DNA from: Thermodesulfovibrio sp.
Lineage (GTDB): Bacteria > Nitrospirota > Thermodesulfovibrionia > Thermodesulfovibrionales > Thermodesulfovibrionaceae
Reading direction: 5' to 3'
Assembly: GCA_020725335.1 (NCBI GenBank)
Contig: DYFF01000019.1
Span: 1-57,887, forward strand
Length of the DNA: 57,887 bases
Under the pieces are notes generated by a model, which saw only the letters and a program-made list of their open reading frames with translations, ran no database searches and was not told the DNA's origin. Shown one piece after another: positions 1 through 7,077 of this stretch. Made by a program: the position numbers and the translations under genes. The number at the start of each line of letters is the position of its first letter. Position 1 is the stretch's first letter.

Positions 1-266
1 AAAAAAAGATTATGAGTCTTGAGGAAGCCATAAGGAAAATAACCTTTTTACCTGCTAAAACTTTTAAAATTGAAAAGAGAGGATTGATTAAGGAAGGATA
101 TTTTGCTGATTTAGTTATATTTGACCCTTCAGAAATTGAAGATTCAGCAACCTTTGAAAGTCCTTTTAAGACAGCAAAGGGTGTTAAGTATGTGATAGTT
201 AATGGTAGTATATCCGTAGAAGATGGAACATTGACGGGTCTTCGCAAAGGGGAGATATTATTATGA
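1..266 (+). CDS. N-acyl-D-amino-acid deacylase, C-terminal end (partial)
   Basis: The reading frame is open to the left edge of the window, so this is the C-terminal part of a longer gene; the ATG at 12 is internal. The visible stretch has the closing pattern of amidohydrolase-superfamily enzymes: an alpha-helical SLEEAIRKIT segment, then GLIKEGYFADLVIFDP and a final YVIVNG strand with an extended tail. That combination is typical of N-acyl-D-amino-acid deacylases (D-aminoacylases), metal-dependent enzymes that remove the acyl group from N-acyl-D-amino acids. A dihydroorotase-like or other D-hydantoinase relative cannot be excluded because the metal-binding part is missing. The stop overlaps the next start as ATGA, so the two genes are probably co-translated. 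Confidence 0.68.
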   Translation, partial: KKIMSLEEAIRKITFLPAKTFKIEKRGLIKEGYFADLVIFDPSEIEDSATFESPFKTAKGVKYVIVNGSISVEDGTLTGLRKGEILL

Positions 267-904
267 AATTAGTAGGAATCACCTGTAGCATGAATGATAA
301 AAAATATTTTTTAAATATAGATTATATTGAAAAAATAGTAAGTCTTGGATTCCTTCCGTTTATGATAAATCCTCATATGCTTAACTTTAAAGACAAGATC
401 GTAGATACTATATCAGCCCTTATAATTTCTGGAGGTGGAGATATTAATCCTAAGTTTTATGGTGAAAAAAACATCGCTTGTAAAAATATAGTTCCCGATG
501 AAAGAGTAAAAGGAGAGTTTGAGCTTTTGGAAGCTTTTTTACCTACTAAAAAACCTATTTTAGGAATATGTTATGGCATGCAATTAATGAACTTATTTTT
601 CGGTGGGTCACTAATACAGGACATAAATACTAAAATAATTCATACAGATGGATACCATGAGATTGAAATATTCAGGGATTTTCCTCTTGGAGAAATTAGA
701 GGCATGGTAAACACTTCTCATCATCAGGCAGTGAAAAATCTCGGTGTCGGGCTTGAGGTTTTTTGCAAGACAGATGATGGCATTATAGAGGGTTTTTATC
801 TAAAAGAGCATCCTTTTTGCGTAGGTGTCCAATGGCATCCTGAGAGAGACAGAGGAAATATTTCCTACAGCCTTTGGCAAAAATTTTTAAAAAAGGTACA
901 ATAA
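263..904 (+). CDS. Peptidase C26 / gamma-glutamyl-GABA hydrolase-like class I amidotransferase
   Basis: A 213-residue single-domain class I glutamine amidotransferase fold. The nucleophile elbow GICYGMQ places the catalytic Cys at 103, and the QWHPER motif supplies His192 and Glu194, so the triad is intact. The SGGGDINP segment near residues 56-63 is the usual signature of the PuuD/peptidase C26 group, which hydrolyses gamma-glutamyl amides such as gamma-glutamyl-GABA. The exact substrate cannot be read from the sequence. It overlaps the upstream deacylase gene by four bases (ATGA), suggesting one operon concerned with amino-acid or peptide derivatives. Length is slightly below the 240-250 residues common in the family, with short loops rather than a missing domain. 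Confidence 0.85.
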   Translation: MKLVGITCSMNDKKYFLNIDYIEKIVSLGFLPFMINPHMLNFKDKIVDTISALIISGGGDINPKFYGEKNIACKNIVPDERVKGEFELLEAFLPTKKPILGICYGMQLMNLFFGGSLIQDINTKIIHTDGYHEIEIFRDFPLGEIRGMVNTSHHQAVKNLGVGLEVFCKTDDGIIEGFYLKEHPFCVGVQWHPERDRGNISYSLWQKFLKKVQ

Positions 905-907
905 ATT

Positions 908-1981
908 ATGAGCCCTTCAAGAAAATATAGAATTTCATTGGAGAGAAGTTTTTATGTATGGATTTTACTGTTCTTTATAGGTATTCTTGGTTATCTAAAT
1001 TATCAAATTCTAAAATCCTTTTTTGCTGCTGGTGGTTGGGCAATAGTTATTGCTTTAGTTTTTCATCCGATTTTTGATTTTGTACAAAAGTATATTAAAT
1101 ACAAGGGGCTTTGCGCTCTTATTACTATCGTTATGGTAATAGTTTTATTTCTTTTTCCTTTTGTCTTTATTTCCTATCAAATAATTCTTGAAGCAGGGGA
1201 GGTTATAAAAAATATCAACCTTCCTGAATTAATAAATACTATCACTACAAATCCTGTGCTTGCAAAAATTCTTAGTAAGCTTAGTTTTATAACTGGTGGA
1301 GATGTGGCGTCACTGGAGAATCTAATAAAAGAAGAACTTGCAGGAATTATGAAGAATGTAGCTTTTAGGATTGCACACGGTTTTGGAGATGTGGTTAGCT
1401 CAGCAATAAATCTTGTCTTAACTTTTTTTATTGCTTTTTTCTTTCTAAAGGATGGAGACCATTTTGTAAGAAAGATTATAGAATTTCTACCTTTTGCAGA
1501 GGCAGATAAAGTTTCCATAAAAAATCAAACGAAGAATATTATCTATACGACTTTTTATGGTGGAATTCTTATTGCTATACTTCAAGGTACAATTCTCGGA
1601 GTCACTTTTTATTTTTTGGGAATGCCTTCTGCTACTTTGTGGGGTTTTGCAACAGCTATAGCATCTTTCATCCCTGTATTAGGAGCATTTGCTGTATGGG
1701 GACCTGCTTCTATTTATCTTCTTTTGAAGGGATATATACTAAAAGGAATTATACTAATATTGGTGGGAGGTTTAATTATAAGTTCTATTGATAATGTTCT
1801 TAAGCCAATTATTATTAAAGGAAAGGTTAACCTTCCTTTAATTTTTATTTTCCTATCTGTTCTTGGTGGTATAAAGGTCTTTGGATTGATTGGTTTTATC
1901 ATTGGTCCTCTTATTTTTAGCCTTTTTGTCTCATTTCTTGAGATACTTAAAAACTTCGTAGGAGGTGGGGAACATGTTTGA
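908..1981 (+). CDS. AI-2E family transporter (PerM/YdiK-like membrane protein)
   Basis: A 357-residue polytopic membrane protein. A pair of hydrophobic segments near residues 12-60 and another at 65-90 are followed by a soluble amphipathic stretch (about 90-155), then four or five C-terminal membrane segments with the family-typical pattern of GILIAILQG, SFIPVLGAFAVWGPA and a final IGFIIGPLIFSLF. This is the AI-2E/PerM family, whose members are linked to autoinducer-2 export or to sodium/proton exchange; the real substrate here is unknown. It follows the upstream gene after three bases and its stop overlaps the next start by eight bases, so it is translationally coupled to the release-factor-like gene. 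No Shine-Dalgarno sequence is obvious before its ATG. Confidence 0.84.
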   Translation: MSPSRKYRISLERSFYVWILLFFIGILGYLNYQILKSFFAAGGWAIVIALVFHPIFDFVQKYIKYKGLCALITIVMVIVLFLFPFVFISYQIILEAGEVIKNINLPELINTITTNPVLAKILSKLSFITGGDVASLENLIKEELAGIMKNVAFRIAHGFGDVVSSAINLVLTFFIAFFFLKDGDHFVRKIIEFLPFAEADKVSIKNQTKNIIYTTFYGGILIAILQGTILGVTFYFLGMPSATLWGFATAIASFIPVLGAFAVWGPASIYLLLKGYILKGIILILVGGLIISSIDNVLKPIIIKGKVNLPLIFIFLSVLGGIKVFGLIGFIIGPLIFSLFVSFLEILKNFVGGGEHV

Positions 1982-3092
1982 AAGGAAGGATTTAGAAGCA
2001 TTTGAAAAATTTAGGGCGGAAGATAATTTTGTGGTAAGTCTTTTCCTTAATGTCTCACCTCAGGAAAGAAAAAGGGGGAGCTATTTATCAAAATTTAAGA
2101 ATTTTATTAAAGCATTACCAGAAGAAAGACTTTCTCATGTTAAAGAAGACATAGAAAAAATTGAAAAATTTTTACAAACTGAAAGAGAGTCTTTTAAAAA
2201 ATCTCTTGTACTTTACAGCTGCGTGAAAAAAGGTTTTTGGCAGAGGTATGATTTAAACATTGAACTTAAAGAAGAACTTGTTATTGATAAAACTCCCTAC
2301 ACGAGTCCTCTCTTTGATCTTCTTGATAACTATCAGAAGTATGGAATTCTCCTTGTTGATAAACGTTCTGCCAGGGTTTTTTTGGTTTTCTTAGGAGATA
2401 TTGAAGAATATGGGATGATTGAGCATGAACATGTTCCAGGTAAACACAAAAAAGGCGGTTGGTTTGCACTTGCAGAGAAGAGATATGAAAGACACATTGA
2501 GCATCATGTAAAGATGCATCTTAAGGACGTCGTTGATAAATTTAGTGATTTTTTGAAAGACAGAGAAGTCAGAAGACTAATAGTCGCAGGTCCTGATGAG
2601 GCTATTTATGAATTAATGAAAATACTTCCTGAAAGTATCAAGCAGAAGATAGTTGGAAGAACTTTTATAGAAAAATACGCCTTTGCAGAAGAAGTACTTG
2701 AGAAAGTTATGCCTATAATAAATGACTATGAACAGATGAAAGAGAGTAAAACTCTATCAGAACTTATTACACGTTCAAGAAAAAATGATAATGCGGTTTT
2801 AGGTATCGATGATGTAATAAAGTATCTAAGAGACAGAAGAGTAATGAAACTTATCATTCCGAAAGATTACAAAATCGATGGAAAGGTTTGTAATTCCTGT
2901 GGATTTGCTACTAAGCATGATGTTGACTGCTGTATAGAATGTGGTGACTGTGTAATGAAAACTTATAATCTCATAGAAAAAGTAACAGAAATGTCTTTGC
3001 AGAATGGTGCATTGATTGAAGTTGTGAAGGATGAAAAAGAAAGAAAGCAACTGATTGAGAATGGTGGGATTGGAGCATTCTTAAGATTTTAA
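1974..3092 (+). CDS. Bacterial aeRF1-family (baeRF-type) release-factor homologue with GGW in place of GGQ
   Basis: The ATG at 1974 is preferred over the in-frame GTG at 1965 because the strong ribosome site AGGAGGTGGGG lies just before it; this gives 372 residues. The protein follows the archaeal/eukaryotic release factor 1 plan. An N-terminal domain is followed by a middle domain whose GKHKKGGWFALAEKRYER region (about 157-173) aligns with the catalytic loop of eRF1, which normally reads GGQ, and then by an eRF1 domain 3-like part. That last part has a zinc ribbon (Cys306, Cys309, Cys319/320, Cys323, Cys326) and ends in NGGIGAFLRF, very like the archaeal aRF1 tail. Because the GGQ glutamine is Trp163, peptidyl-tRNA hydrolysis is unlikely in the standard way. 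A ribosome-binding role in rescue or hibernation is possible, but that is inference. Confidence 0.74.
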   Translation: MFERKDLEAFEKFRAEDNFVVSLFLNVSPQERKRGSYLSKFKNFIKALPEERLSHVKEDIEKIEKFLQTERESFKKSLVLYSCVKKGFWQRYDLNIELKEELVIDKTPYTSPLFDLLDNYQKYGILLVDKRSARVFLVFLGDIEEYGMIEHEHVPGKHKKGGWFALAEKRYERHIEHHVKMHLKDVVDKFSDFLKDREVRRLIVAGPDEAIYELMKILPESIKQKIVGRTFIEKYAFAEEVLEKVMPIINDYEQMKESKTLSELITRSRKNDNAVLGIDDVIKYLRDRRVMKLIIPKDYKIDGKVCNSCGFATKHDVDCCIECGDCVMKTYNLIEKVTEMSLQNGALIEVVKDEKERKQLIENGGIGAFLRF

Positions 3093-5858
3093 GTATTTTC
3101 TAAGATATGAAGCAGTATGAGAGTTTTTAACATTAAGAAATTCTTGGAGGCTTCCTTCATATACGAGGTAGCCTCCTTCTTCCCCTCCTTCAGGTCCAAG
3201 GTCAATTATCCAATCTGCATGAGTTATAACCTCTGGATTATGTTCAATTATTAATACAGTCGCTGATTTATCAGTGAGCTTTTTAATTACTTTAAGGAAG
3301 TTTTTCACATCTTCATAATGAAGTCCAACTGTTGGTTCATCAAGAATATATAGAAATCCTTTCAGAGAGTAAATTTTCTTTGTAGCAATAGAGTTAAGAA
3401 TCTCAGCGCATATTTTTAATCTCTGGGATTCTCCACCAGAAAGAGTTGTGGCCGGCTGTCCAAGCAAGAGATACCCAAGCCCTAATTCTTTTATAATGCC
3501 TATTTTATCCCTTAAGAGGGGTTCTTCTGAGAAAAATTCATAGGCTTCATCAAAACTCATGGATAACACATCGTGGATATTTTTTTCTTTATATTTAATT
3601 TCTAAAACTTCCTTTTTAAATCTCTTTCCCCCGCATTCCTCACAAGGAAGAAAGAGGTCTTCAAAAAAATACATCTCTACTCTTATAAAACCCTCTCCTT
3701 TACAAATCGGACAATGACCTAAAGAGCTATTAATTGAAAAGTGTCCAGAGGTGAAGCCTTTTAATTTAGATTCCTTTAGACTGGCAAATACTTCTCTTAT
3801 TTTCCCATAAATTTCCAAGTAGGTAACAGGCATAGATTTAGGAGTTTTTCCAATCGGGGATTGGTCAATAAGTTTCAATGTCTTTAAATTCTTTGTGCCC
3901 TCTATTTCACTATAAGGAAGGGAGTCTTCGCTACTTAATCCAAGTTTTTTAGCTAAAGCCTTGTATAAAGTATCTACTATAAGAGAACTTTTACCTGAAC
4001 CAGACACCCCTGTCACTACAGTAATGGAATTGAGGGGAATATTGATATCTATGTTTTTAAGATTATGTCCTCTTGCCCCTTTTAGAGTGATAAAATTTTT
4101 AAAGCTCATTAGGGTATCTGTGTTTACAATATATTCTGTTTTTTTGAGATAATTTGAAGTTATTGACTCAAATTCTAAAAAACTTTTTATATCACCAGAG
4201 AATACCACTTTACCACCCTTAACGCCACCTTCCGGACCCATTTCAACAATCCAGTCTGCTTGTGATATTACTTCTTTATCATGTTCTACCACTATTACTG
4301 TATTTCCATACTCTGTAAGTTCCTTCAATACCTCAATAATTTTTTCGGTGTCCCTTGGATGAAGCCCTACAGTTGGTTCGTCAAGTACATATATAGTAGA
4401 TGTAAGCCTATTAGCAATTTGATTAGAGATATTGATTCTTTGATACTCACCACCTGATAGTGTTTTAATTTGTCTGTCAAGGGTTAAATATCCAAGTCCT
4501 ACTCTATGAAGAAAATCAAGTTTCATCATTATCTGTCTAATAGGTTCTTCTACAATTTTTGATTGCTCAGCTGATAGATTAATTTTATGTAACAATTCTT
4601 TAAGTTGTTTAATAGACAGAGCATTTAAATCACTTATATCTAAACCATTTATTTTAAACGAAAGTACAGACTGTTTAAGCCTTTTACCTTTACATATAGG
4701 ACATAAGCGAGGTTTTCTCATCCTCGATAGAAAAACTCTTACATGTACCTTATACCTTTTTCTTTCAAGCTCCTCAAAGAAGTCGTTTAAACCGTAAAAA
4801 TATTGATTACCTGTAAAAATAATTTTTTTATGCTCTTTTGGTAAGTCTCTGTAAGGGATACTCACATTAATACCTGTAAGTTTTGCTCCCTTGATTAGCT
4901 GATCCTTCCACCATTTGAGCATTGGTCTTTCAAATATTTCTATGGCACCTTCTTTGAGAGATAGCTCTTTATCTGGAATTATTAAGTTTTCATCATAGGA
5001 AAGTATGTATCCAAAACCTTTACATTCAGGGCATGCTCCCTGAGGATGATTAAAGGAAAAAAGAATTGGTGATGGTTCTTCTGTCTTCATGCCACATTGG
5101 GGACATTCAGGTTCTTTTGGAAAATTAAGTAAAAGATTACTATCAGGCATGAAAACTTTTACTGTTCCCATTCTGAATGCTGTTTCAATAGAATCAGCAA
5201 GCCTTGATTTATCGGAGATTTTTAATCGATCTGCTATTACATTTAATGGATAGATGACATCATTTTTTAAATTCTCCATATCCCTTACTGAAAAAGCATT
5301 CTTTTCTATTGATAAAAACCTTGAAAATCCTCTTTGAGTGAGTTTTTCAACCTTATCATTTGTCTCAAATATAATAAAAGCTTTTTGTCCATAAAAATTG
5401 TTGAATATTTCCTCTACAATTTCTGAAGGATTCCATCTTTTGATTTCTTTACCACATTTAGGACAAATAGGCTTTGCTATCTTTGAAAAGATTATTCTTA
5501 AATAATCGTAAATTTCAGTATGTGTTCCTACTGTAGCACGAGAACCCTTAACAGGATTTCTCTGCTCAAGTGCTATAGAAGGTCTTAGATTGTCAATTAG
5601 GTCAACTTCGGGTCTTGGAAGTTTTTCAATAAACACTCTTGCATAGCTGGACATACATTCAATAAATCGCCATTGCCCTTCAGCATAAATGGTATCAAAA
5701 GCAAGAGAAGATTTGCCAGAACCCGAAATGCCTGTAATTACAGTAAATTTATTGTGAGGAATTTGTAAGTCTATGTTCTTTAAGTTGTTTTGCCTTGCAC
5801 CCTTTATAATTAAATACTCATCGTTTATATTATTTAGTTCTATCTGAGAAATGCTCAT
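3081..5858 (-). CDS. uvrA: UvrA-type excinuclease ABC subunit A (divergent subclass)
   Basis: A 925-residue protein with the UvrA architecture: two ABC ATPase halves, Walker A motifs GISGSGKSS (about 43-51) and GVSGSGKSS (about 615-623), and two LSGGE signatures (about 465 and 804). It also has the zinc-binding cysteine clusters of the signature and insertion domains (CPKC near 129, CPQC/CPEC near 250-275, CPICKG near 385, CPICKGEG with CEECGG near 712-740). It damage-scans DNA in nucleotide excision repair with UvrB. Oddities: both Walker B regions read DEPTVGLH rather than the common PSIGLH/PTTGLH, the segment after the first Walker A reads EQRNPVKGSRATVGT, and the UvrB-binding region looks shortened. 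It may therefore be a paralogue rather than the main UvrA. Its 3' end overlaps the convergent release-factor-like gene by 12 bases. Confidence 0.9.
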   Translation of the reverse strand: MSISQIELNNINDEYLIIKGARQNNLKNIDLQIPHNKFTVITGISGSGKSSLAFDTIYAEGQWRFIECMSSYARVFIEKLPRPEVDLIDNLRPSIALEQRNPVKGSRATVGTHTEIYDYLRIIFSKIAKPICPKCGKEIKRWNPSEIVEEIFNNFYGQKAFIIFETNDKVEKLTQRGFSRFLSIEKNAFSVRDMENLKNDVIYPLNVIADRLKISDKSRLADSIETAFRMGTVKVFMPDSNLLLNFPKEPECPQCGMKTEEPSPILFSFNHPQGACPECKGFGYILSYDENLIIPDKELSLKEGAIEIFERPMLKWWKDQLIKGAKLTGINVSIPYRDLPKEHKKIIFTGNQYFYGLNDFFEELERKRYKVHVRVFLSRMRKPRLCPICKGKRLKQSVLSFKINGLDISDLNALSIKQLKELLHKINLSAEQSKIVEEPIRQIMMKLDFLHRVGLGYLTLDRQIKTLSGGEYQRINISNQIANRLTSTIYVLDEPTVGLHPRDTEKIIEVLKELTEYGNTVIVVEHDKEVISQADWIVEMGPEGGVKGGKVVFSGDIKSFLEFESITSNYLKKTEYIVNTDTLMSFKNFITLKGARGHNLKNIDINIPLNSITVVTGVSGSGKSSLIVDTLYKALAKKLGLSSEDSLPYSEIEGTKNLKTLKLIDQSPIGKTPKSMPVTYLEIYGKIREVFASLKESKLKGFTSGHFSINSSLGHCPICKGEGFIRVEMYFFEDLFLPCEECGGKRFKKEVLEIKYKEKNIHDVLSMSFDEAYEFFSEEPLLRDKIGIIKELGLGYLLLGQPATTLSGGESQRLKICAEILNSIATKKIYSLKGFLYILDEPTVGLHYEDVKNFLKVIKKLTDKSATVLIIEHNPEVITHADWIIDLGPEGGEEGGYLVYEGSLQEFLNVKNSHTASYLRKYLKS

Positions 5859-5863
5859 CTTTT

Positions 5864-5894
5864 ATTGTAACTCTAATGTTAACCCTAAAGGCAA
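5864..5894 (-). promoter_or_regulatory. Candidate uvrA promoter, near-leaderless
   Basis: On the minus strand TACAAT (5864-5869) sits five bases before the uvrA ATG. A TTGCCT box (5889-5894) lies 19 bases upstream, longer than the ideal 17. There is no Shine-Dalgarno sequence. If used, transcription would start at or next to the start codon. Predicted by eye only. Confidence 0.35.
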
Positions 5895-5918
5895 AAATTG
5901 ATTATTATTTGCTCAATA

Positions 5919-5947
5919 TTGGAAAATTCAAACATTTTTGATATACT
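5919..5947 (+). promoter_or_regulatory. Sigma-70-type promoter for the binding protein/kinase operon
   Basis: TTGGAA (5919-5924), exactly 17 bases, then TATACT (5942-5947). The ATG at 5956 comes eight bases after the -10 box, so the transcript would have at most one or two untranslated bases. No ribosome site precedes the ATG, which fits leaderless translation. It is divergent from the uvrA promoter. Confidence 0.6.
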
Positions 5948-5955
5948 TTTTTTAA

Positions 5956-7077
5956 ATGAATAAAAATATGAAAAAATTTATATATATTTTTATCTTTTTT
6001 ATACTTATAATAAGCCTTTACTGGTTCAATTCTTTAAAAAATAAAGAGCCTATAAAAATTGGTCTTATGGTGACTCTTACAGGAGTATATCCTGATCTCG
6101 GCAGAGAGATAAGGGATGGAGCATTAATGGCTGTTGAGATGATAAATGAAAGAGGAGGTATTAATGGAAGGAATCTGAAACTTATCATAAAAGATAATAG
6201 ATACAATATAGAGGTGGCAAAAAGCAACTATGAAGAACTATACAAAGAAAATGTAATAGCAGTTATTGGTCCTGCAACAAGCACAACAGCAAAAAAGCTT
6301 CTTCCTATTATAAATGAAAAAAAACTCTTATCTATTGCTCCAACTCCTACTTCAACTGAACTATCAGGATTAGATGATTACATGATAAGATTGAGACCTA
6401 CAAACAGAGAGGAATCATTAGTATTAGCAGATTATGTTATTAAAAATCTAAAGGTTAAAAGTATAGCTATCATTTATGATATTATTAATCCTGTATATAC
6501 AAGTGACTTTATTAATTATTTTAAGCTTCCATTCGAAAAGAATGTAAAATTTTATATATATCCTTTTGATGAGACTAAGAATAATATAAAAAATCTTTCA
6601 AGAAAAATAATACGCCAATCAGTAGATGCTGTAGTGATTCTTATGGATGTTTATAATACAGCGCTGTTTGCACAAAATCTAAGGCTTTTTAAAGCAAATA
6701 TACCTATCTTGACTACTATATGGGCAAAATCTCCAAGATTAATAGAACATGGAGGTAAGAGCATAGAAGGAATTATCTCGGTAGATATTATTGAATGCCA
6801 AAAGATAAGACAGGAAAATGAGGAGATTAATAATAAATTCATTGAAAGATTTGGACATCCTATAAACTGTATATCAGTCCATGGATTTGACTCAGTCATG
6901 ATAATTAAAAGAGCTATAGAAGAAGGAGCAACAAGGGAAAATATAAGAGAGGTGATTCTAAAAATAAAAAAATTTAAAGGACTTCAAGGTGAAATCATAT
7001 TTGACGAATTTGGAGATATACAAAAAAAACCTTTCATATTAAAAATTGAAAATCGTAAATTTATAAAAGTGCAATAA
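5956..7077 (+). CDS. Periplasmic ligand-binding protein, branched-chain amino acid (LivJ) type
   Basis: 373 residues. A hydrophobic N-terminal segment (about 6-24) acts as a signal or membrane anchor; there is no lipobox cysteine. The rest is a type I periplasmic binding fold of the ABC branched-chain amino acid receptor family: IKIGLMVTLTG at the mature start, GALMAVEMINERGGING (about 56-72), and AVIGPATSTTAKK where ligand main-chain contacts usually lie. No ABC permease or ATPase lies next to it. Instead a sensor kinase starts at the last base of its stop codon, so it probably presents a ligand to that kinase rather than feeding a transporter. The ligand may be an amino acid, amide or aromatic acid and cannot be told from sequence. 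Transcription likely starts from the promoter at 5919-5947. Confidence 0.84.
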   Translation: MNKNMKKFIYIFIFFILIISLYWFNSLKNKEPIKIGLMVTLTGVYPDLGREIRDGALMAVEMINERGGINGRNLKLIIKDNRYNIEVAKSNYEELYKENVIAVIGPATSTTAKKLLPIINEKKLLSIAPTPTSTELSGLDDYMIRLRPTNREESLVLADYVIKNLKVKSIAIIYDIINPVYTSDFINYFKLPFEKNVKFYIYPFDETKNNIKNLSRKIIRQSVDAVVILMDVYNTALFAQNLRLFKANIPILTTIWAKSPRLIEHGGKSIEGIISVDIIECQKIRQENEEINNKFIERFGHPINCISVHGFDSVMIIKRAIEEGATRENIREVILKIKKFKGLQGEIIFDEFGDIQKKPFILKIENRKFIKVQ

